Shown one piece after another: positions 56,633 to 64,000 of a DNA stretch of 64,000 nucleotides (position 1 is its first letter; the number at the start of each line of letters is the position of its first letter). The stretch covers positions 4,723,587-4,787,586 of the forward strand of contig FN649741.1 in the NCBI GenBank assembly GCA_000310025.1. The letters run 5' to 3'. This DNA comes from Ectocarpus siliculosus. Taxonomy: Eukaryota; Sar; Phaeophyceae; Ectocarpales; Ectocarpaceae. A program made the translations under genes and the position numbers. Below the pieces are notes generated by a model that was given only the letters and a program-made list of their open reading frames with translations, made no database searches and was not told where the DNA came from.

Positions 56633-57950
56633 CGATATGCCTCGAAAGGGAACTAATCCACCCGATACTTCACGCCGCCATCTCATCTCTCTTTTTCTCT
56701 GAGGGACGAACTTTCGACAAAACCCTCTCGTGAAGTCGTTGGCATGGAGAGCGATCTCCATGCCAGTAGAGTAGACCGATATGCCGCCACTGGCTACGAG
56801 TGTTATCGCAATTGGGACAGTGATTGCGACCAAGTGCTAGAGGACCTACGAAGTCCACGCATGGATACACACATACGAAGACGCACCATTCCAACATCGA
56901 CTCAGTACCACCTACGGAGCAGGAGCACAAACGAAGGCTCGAAAAGAAACCCCAATCACACACTGAATTCCCAGACACCACCTCCAACGGTACCCATGCC
57001 ACACGAAATATCCCCCCAGGATTCCACAAAATCGATAGAGTCCCCCCACCAAAATAGCCACGATGAGAGCGATCGTTTGCGTCCCCCCACCAAGATAAAA
57101 AAAAAACACAACACAGAAGTCCTCTGGTAGGATGAAGACGGTCTTCCGCGAAAGTAACACGTTCCAGCTCTTGACGCGTCATCTCCGTTCTGGTCGCTGT
57201 AGCGCACCCGCCCGTAACGGTTTCGGTATCCAAACACCAGTCCCGTAAGGTTGAGCCCTCTGCCAAGGCATCTCTGGAAAGTAGAACCTATTTGGCAGAG
57301 ACGCAGAACTTCACGGGCGGACAACGGTGCACGCGGTTGGGCGCGAGGAGTGAGTTGGGAAGCAAATTACGGGTAGTGCAGATGCCACAGAGCAATAAAT
57401 CCATCCAACTGCAAGCGTGTGAACGTCTGTAGTAGCTTGGGCTTTGGCAACCACCAACTCTACCCCAGTGTAGGAGATAGCTTTATAAAGACCCTGAAGG
57501 TGAATGCCCTCGGCCACAATCTGATAGCAATACGAAGACTACCTGTAAAGGCCGTTCTGCAGGCGACGCAAAATCGGGCAACCGGTTACGTCTGCAAGAA
57601 ACCACTGCAATCCGCGCGAGAGGTGGGTGGCCGTAACACCATTGTTTCCACTCTGGACTACTGGGTGTCTCGAAGGCGAAGCCCAAAGCTTGATAAAAGA
57701 CCACGTAGTTCCTTGTGACCTCGGGCAAACGGTGTGCATCACAGGAACCAACGCGAAACTTGTTTGGGTACTCCCCTTCGTGTTACGTAGGCGATTGTTG
57801 CTGCTGGTCTCTCGCACTCGCACTAATGCTCGGTCGATGCTCCCTGACAGGCGAGATTTTGATCCGATCATGACCTGTTGCACGGTGCGTGGGCGGAGTA
57901 TGCGAGCAATAAAAGTACGCAGCTTTTATGTGCCCGAACGGAAATTATTC
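56633..57950. other. Unassigned; possible decayed retroelement
   Basis: A 128-codon plus ORF (56744-57130) and a 198-codon minus ORF (57266-56670) overlap; neither has a domain that I know. Minus-strand pieces at 57883-57311 (VTGCPILRRLQNGLYR; AEGIHLQGLYKAISYTG) have a retroelement-like look across frameshifts, but this is a weak impression. Confidence 0.2.
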
Positions 57951-58130
57951 TGACCCGATCATGACCTCCCCCCACGGGGAAGATAACAATTCACGGTGCC
58001 CGGGGGGTGGTGTTGCGGCCGCGGGATATGCCCCCTTGCTGAAGGCATCCAGAGGGTGGCTACAGCAACATGTTTGTCCCGCAACTGAAATCGGGTGTGG
58101 GGGAAAGTGTTGCACGGTGCGTGGGCGGAT

Positions 58131-58390
58131 GCTTTCAGCAAGGGGGGATGTCGCACAGTCGTCACAACCCAGTTTCCCGTGGACCGCGAAACTAGCTTTC
58201 CGCAATGGGGGATGTCGCGGGTCTCGCAACACAGTTTTCCCGGGGAACGCGGACTATTGCTTTCCGCACGGGGGGGGGTGCCGCGGACACCACAGCACGG
58301 CTTTCTGAGGACACGGCGCCGATCGGAGCCGACCCACCCCGAGCGCGCCATGTTCCCGACAGGGGGAGGTGCTTTCGGCATGGGGGGGAG
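58131..58390. repeat. 64-bp GC-rich minisatellite
   Basis: Units starting GCTTTC(C/A)GCA at 58131, 58195 and 58259 have an exact 64-bp period; a further GCTTTCGGCA occurs at 58371 after an altered spacing. Each unit has a G-run (GGGGGG) followed by a CGCGG/CACAAC section. The nearby word GTTGCACGGTGCGTGGGCGGA occurs twice (57878 and 58109). Confidence 0.8.
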
Positions 58391-58589
58391 TTGCCCCTAA
58401 AAGAGGCAGTGGACACAGGGTCCACCACGAGCGGTCCACTGGGCGCTATGCGTGTCGAAGGGCTCGGACTCCCTCATTCGACGCCAGCAGGAGGATACCC
58501 TTCGAGGTCGGGTTTGGCAGGATCTAGAGAAGGGGGCAGTTCAGGTTAAAGTGTGGGTTCTGAGTTTTGAAGTGAGAGCGGCAAGCTTC

Positions 58590-59020
58590 TGATGTCCACC
58601 CCCGTGGTGGCCAATACTCTCCCTGTACTCCACACATTGCATGGACATGCAAGAGTAAGACCATTGTCACTAGTCAGAATCGCTTTCATTGGCCCGAACT
58701 CACACGAGACGTCCGTCAATAGGTGTTGTCTTGCAGCTACCGCCACCGTAAAAGACCTTCCAGTAGACACGCACCGACGCTACCGAAACAACTGCTAGAA
58801 CCATGGGATGAACTTGAGATTGATGTACTCAAACGGATACGACCTAACTGTCTGGTGACGAATACATTCTTACTTGTGCTCCACCTGGAATCCAAATGCC
58901 TGGCACTTGTCGCCAAGAAATCCTTGGAGGATGACTGCAGGAGTCGTTGGCAGATGCAGAGCTTTGCAAACGCTGGACTGACAGATTGGATAATGTTCGA
59001 CACCTCCATTTTACACTAAC
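58590..59020 (+). pseudogene. Remnant of retroelement integrase
   Basis: The plus frame near 58800-59018 reads PWDELEIDVLKR..., VTNTFLLVLHLESKCLALVAKKS, GLTDWIMFD. It resembles the start of a gypsy-type integrase core (conserved D in the EID position, LLV..D..SK, then a D after ~55 residues, with several substitutions). The preceding frame (HGHARVRPLSLVRIAFIGP..) may be its zinc-finger region. Stops and frame changes show that it is long dead. Resemblance judged by eye only. Confidence 0.35.
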
Positions 59021-61000
59021 CTGATGACACCAACGCCAACCGTTCCCTTCTACGTTATACTTTGCATGATGCCACAACTTGTCACAACTTTCTCTCGCTC
59101 ACATGCCAACACTAACAACCGCAACTGCTGCACATGTGTTCGTTTTATTTGGGGTCCTACTATCTTTCCACAGTATGCCCGGTAGGTGACCTGTTGCGGT
59201 CCGCATATTCCGCTTGTTGCGAACGTCTGATCCTTGCGTTATTCCCTGCGGCGATCGTCCTTTGTCCGTCGTCACTTCTTCCTACAGTTGGCGATCATTG
59301 CAAAGACTGCACGAACACGATGACATCAATAAATTGTCACCTGCTACACTAACCGTTTGTAGTTGGTACATTCATATGTTGCGTCTTGTTACAACGTGTC
59401 ACATATTGCACACCCACATGCCAATCTAACACTAACACTAATCTGTGACCCTTCATATTTTGCTGCGTGTGCTACGATTTGTTTGTACGGTCATCTCGCT
59501 AGCCAAGTGTGCCTTTTTGGTTGCATTTCGTTGTCATTGCTTAACATACTTTGGTTCATTTGAAAACCGTTCGTGTCTCCGTGTACGCGCAACCCATTCA
59601 GACTATCCATTTTTATTTTCATTTTCATTTATTTTGCTACCTTTTCTTGTGTTGCACACATATTTCGGAATGATCAGCTGACTGACACAACCCATTCTTT
59701 GATTTACTTTTCGGCCGCTGCGTTTGCGGTTTATTGATGTGCCCAGGTCACGGCCCTACTAATCACGCTAACATGTGGTTTCATTTCCGTTCGGGCACTT
59801 GTCCACGAACCGCAACAACAACTCGACGCACTCGCCGGCGGGAACTGTTTTCCGCCTGCGGGATTCGTATTTCGCCGCCTTTTTTCGCCGTATATTGTGT
59901 AGTCCATGTTCCGGGTTTCCCTTGCTACAATTACAGGCTAGGCACACACCATTCGCAGACGCAACATCGATGGGTACGTAGCTTTGTCAATAACCTACTG
60001 AAGCATCCACCGCGGGCTAGTGTTCTGGACGGCCGTAGGCACCGGTTCTAAATGTTGGGATGATGGACACTTGCGACCGCGAGGCCAAGTGACCGGAGTA
60101 CAATAGGGCGATGATGGACTCCTGTGGCGCAAGGCACAAGAGTCCGGAGCACATGTATCCCGATGATAGCCACTTGGGCATTTAAGCACAAGTGTCTGGA
60201 GGGGGGTCTGCGAAGGATAGATATAACCGTCCTTCGCAGTAATCATGGAACCAACGGCGCAATTGCCATTGGCCAACCAATCCCGCGCAATGATGAAATG
60301 GTTCCTCCGATGAGATATAGCACCTAGCTCTCATCAGTGACCATTGTGTCCGGAAACTGAGCACGAAACAATTGTGAACGAACCCGACCTGAGCGCTATT
60401 GACCTGATATCACAACTGTGAGTCACGACCACGTCAGCATGCATGCATACCTGACCGGATGGCGGAGTATCGCTGCTTGCTCGCTTGTGTTGATGATGCA
60501 ACGTTTGGCACATGTCTACAATCGAACTCGCTAGCTATGATCTGCGCAGGTGAGAGTGTCTTTGCCTGGAATATCGTAGATTAGCCCTGTCAGTCTGTAA
60601 GATGGTACACGTGGCGGATAGAACGTAGACGCCAGCGTTGTTCATCACTTGCGTTGTCTCTTCGCAATCGCTGATTGATAAACGTGGCGTGGCACCAGTG
60701 TGTTCATCAATCTCGCCCCGTTCATGCATTTTGTCCACAAACATGCATAGACTATATGTATACATGATCACCGTTTTCTTGTATGTGCGGATGGTGAACG
60801 CCCGCCCTCACATTCTTTCCCCGTGCAACACCTTACCAAACTACTACTGGTCTGGTGTGTGCCACGTAATCTGTGAGGGGCACGACCCACCTATACTATG
60901 TTGTACTGCACCGATGTGCGCGCATGCCGGTGCTCCTACGGCTGTTCACGCAGCCGTCGAACAAAACAACAACACACGTCACTTTTGGGTTTGGTCATCA
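59021..61000. other. Unassigned stretch
   Basis: T-rich and C/T-rich sequence with many small ORFs on the plus strand; no motif, RNA gene or clear repeat. Confidence 0.35.
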
Positions 61001-61004
61001 TTTT

Positions 61005-61500
61005 TTTTTTTGTGTGTGTGGTGAGCGACCGACTCGCATCCATGCCCCTACGCGAATCTTTCCACGCCATTGGTCTGTGCCGTGTTACTTTGTCAGAAGT
61101 CATCTTAACTGTATGAATGTTGTGCTTGCGTGGCGCGAGTGCGTGCTGTGTTCCTACGGTGTGTGGTGCTTGATTTCATCTCCGTGCGTTGCGTACATGC
61201 ACAGACCCTACTGGAAACTGTCACTTAGGTCTGTCCAATAAAAAGAAGTAAGCCGCTTTCGTGTGTGGTAGTCACATTTTCTCTTGTGCGTGCGGTGACC
61301 TACCGCTCCGCATTTGCGTCCCTACGCAATACACCACCCCACCCCGGTGTGTGCCTTGTTATAATTTATGAGGACTCTGCCGAACTGTCGGCGCGTACGC
61401 TTGCTGGGTGGATGCATTTGATCCTCTGATGTGTGGTGTGGTTTTTCTCTTTCTACGCTGCCTACATGCACGGACCCTGCTGGAAAACTGGAAAATGGAA
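61005..61500 (+). repeat. Degenerate ~265-bp tandem duplication
   Basis: 61005-61225 and 61275-61490 share in order GTG(T/C)G.GGTGA.C.ACCG.CTCGCAT, CCCTACGC.A, and near the end TACATGCAC(A/G)GACCCT.CTGGAAA. The copies are much diverged, so the pair is old. Confidence 0.6.
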
Positions 61501-63449
61501 CTTGTCTTTGTTACGCATTCCAGCCTCGAAATCACCCGAATACACGCTCTGTTTGGTACACCGGTGCCTGCTGTTATACCTACCCACCGAACCTCATGCC
61601 CTGAGGAATCCATCTACTAGACATGTGGAGTCGAAGAACCCGGTGTTTGGATCTGGGATACTTCCATCCTACGCCGCGCTACCAACCGACAAACCAAATC
61701 ATCATTTTGGGTCTCGGGCTGTGTCCCGCTGACTACAGTCACGAAAAAAAAGCGAGACTTCGCCCACTCCGTGCATCGCCAGCTACTACGCAAGGCAGTG
61801 TGACATCAATTTTATGCTTTCTGACCGTGACAACAAGTGGAAATAATTGTTTGCCCTACTTACCATACTCCGAAATTTGACATTTCCATGTGGGAAATCC
61901 ACACAACAAACGGTTACCCCAACCAGCCACAGATAATAGGCTACGTACATACAAATAAGTATGGTGCTTCTCATGACCGCCCATCGTTTTTGCATCATAA
62001 GCAACGCCACATCGACGCCGTCGCCCACGGCACAGTTGCCAACTACAGAAATAACCCCCTGGTGGCAACGGCCGTCGTTCTGTCACACACACCCCGAGGT
62101 CGACCTGGACGTTTGGCCCGGCGTAAAGCGTGGAAACCACGTGCGTGCGTGTCGACCACATTTTTTTTGAAATTGCGATATTCGGACATTGCACATGGTA
62201 CATGTAGACTAGACTATTGCACCGTGCAGCAACCGAGTACACTGTATATATCGTACCATAAACGGACACAGCATTTTGCGAATCGACCACTGCTGTCGAC
62301 CGAATCCCCATGTACCTACTACGAGCTGGTAGTTAGGTGCGAGGGCCCCACCGACCCCTCACCTCCATCAACTGAGCGGCCATCTACGACGATCTCCTAC
62401 GGACATACATATACGTGCATACTTCATGCCCACACCCACCCGACCAATACAACAGAAATATGAGAAGAAAAAAATAGCCTAATGTTTATTTGTGTGCCAT
62501 GCCCCCGTTAAACCATCGTCGGAATGTTCTCTGCCCGGATTTGTGTACCGCGCAGAGCACTACACTGACAGCCGCAATCCCTATTGCACGGTGCTCCCAT
62601 CACATCTTACGGGGCGAATGTCTTGGTGCGTGTGTACGAATGAATGCGTGTGGGACGAGAGAGGTAAGCTCTCGGTCGGTATTTCTCTTCCCCGGGCCCG
62701 CTCAAGCCGACACTTCTGCAAAAATGAAATGCTCCGCAACTCACCAGTCAGTGCCGTTTTTATTGTATTAACCAAATCAACTGTAACTACGGCTGGCTGT
62801 GGTGGTACGCGGCACCTCTGTGCGACCAAATTTACTGAAACATGGGCTGCATTGCCCCTCCCCCACTGAAGGGATCGTTTGTAGTGGAAGCCAGACAGAG
62901 ACACAGGCTCGGCGGGAGAAAGGGTGAGTATAATAGACACAGCAACGTGCTCTGTGTGGGTTCTGACTGCTTTATTTATCTGCCTGCAATAATACCATGT
63001 AGACCCAACTTTTCTAACATCGCCTCCCCATGTAGGGACTGGCCTTTTCATAGGAGGAATGGCTGCATACCCCCTATAAATAAGATGAACATGCGACCAG
63101 CAAAGATCGTCGGACTATATGAACAATGTTCTGCCGTCCGAAGACGTTTGCCAGCAAAGATTCACAGAATACCGTGACTATTCATGTGACTCTCGGAGAT
63201 GGGGAGATGGAGGCGAAAGCGCCCCACTTTCCTCACTCTCACACCTGCCACCTTTCTCGGCTACGCTTGGCACTTCCTCGCCACATTACAAGAAGCGATT
63301 TTAAAGCAGACAAACAGAGTGAGCTGGAGGAAGCAAGCCAGCGAGAGTTGGGGCAACACAATATTGTACTATGTGGGTCTTGTTTTTGTTTTGGGTATTC
63401 TTATTATTTTCCTGGTTTTGGCACAGGGCATGTGTTAGTACTAAAACTA
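61501..63449. other. Unassigned stretch
   Basis: Short ORFs only. Nothing that I can support as a gene, RNA or repeat. Confidence 0.35.
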
Positions 63450-63620
63450 AACAACAACACATCACCACGAGCTACACGGAGAACATCACTCCTCCTCACA
63501 AGACTGTATGGAAAATACCACCCCTCTTCATGACCCTGTGTATGGAGAATACCACACATACTTAACCAAGAGCTACACGGAGAAAAACATCCCACACAAC
63601 CCCGACCTACACGGAAAACA
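63450..63620. repeat. GAGCTACACGGAGAA repeat cluster
   Basis: The words GAGCTACACGGAGAA (63469, 63572), TGTATGGA(A/G)AATACCAC (63506, 63539) and CCTACACGGAAAACAC (63606) recur with irregular spacing: a small degenerate minisatellite. Confidence 0.6.
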
Positions 63621-64000
63621 CTACGCTGTCCCGAGCAATACTGGAAAATAATAAAATATAATATAAGAACCCGTGAACCCGTCAAGCTCCACCATGCCGC
63701 CACAAACCCTCACGAACAACATTGCCCTGTAGGGGCATACAGGGGCAAATGGAATCGGGTCTCACCGGCTATCCTCAATCAACAACGTACACATTGTACG
63801 GTGACGCCAGATACCAATCACGCAGGTGACACCTTCCCACCTCCACATGACCAACCCCCCGTACCCTCTAAACTACACGTGGGACTATCAGGTTTTGAAC
63901 GTGGGTCCAAATACGCGTGTGTCGTAGAGTATCGATGGGAGAGGCTTCAACGAGGGGATGTGAGCAGACTGGAATCATCGGTGTCTCACACCATGTGGAC
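63621..64000. other. Unassigned window end
   Basis: No feature seen. Confidence 0.3.

Overview
The window looks like an intron-bearing, repeat-dense eukaryotic nuclear chromosome segment. Several ORFs are interrupted by GT-AG introns with clean splice sites. The decayed transposons are of kinds common in stramenopile genomes: Ty1/copia, two Ty3/gypsy lineages, Helitrons and a tyrosine recombinase. A short TTAGGG tract is present and nothing bacterial is seen. A brown alga or another photosynthetic stramenopile is my best guess, but that is inference, not a species call.

Layout. 1-3.5 kb: an 88-bp tandem repeat, a perfect hairpin, and a broken tyrosine-recombinase gene (minus) lying between two ~260-bp direct repeats. 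3.58-9.05 kb: a copia retrotransposon with 154-bp LTRs, frameshifted, whose leader is replaced by rearranged pieces of its own pol. 9.4-17.2 kb: three fragments of Helitron replicase genes, one with a clear intron, separated by degenerate repeats. 18.1-18.4 kb: a TCGATA-rich tract and a truncated copy of a conserved short ORF start. 19.05-23.39 kb: a gypsy element (minus), truncated at its 5' end.

23.39-33.6 kb: pieces of a segmental duplication, some inverted, which include the last two exons of a sulfotransferase gene on the minus strand. Beside them are unrecognised intron-bearing gene fragments, including a three-exon Cys-rich reading frame at 31.65-29.87 kb. 34-37.5 kb: a minisatellite, a 1.07-kb foldback element, and a short ORF preceded by TTAGGG repeats. 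37.88-46.09 kb: a second gypsy element with both 332-334-bp LTRs, a 4-bp target duplication, and gag and pol broken by a few frameshifts and stops.

46.3-48.0 kb: a degenerate ~490-bp direct duplication. 51.12-56.09 kb: the best host gene, a cytosolic-type (PAPS-dependent) sulfotransferase whose six recognisable exons join in phase and keep all main PAPS-binding motifs. Its 2-kb fifth intron and 3' end are what was copied to 23-30 kb. 56.6-64 kb: mostly unassigned sequence with minisatellites and a decayed retroelement integrase remnant.

Functionally there is one plausible intact host gene (the sulfotransferase), a few unidentified exons, and about 25-30 kb of selfish DNA. I found no obvious new multi-gene system. 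The most unusual items are the sulfotransferase duplication broken by inversion, the self-derived copia leader, the dispersed repeat family with interchangeable simple-sequence tracts, and the in-frame 51-bp repeat inside the gypsy element.
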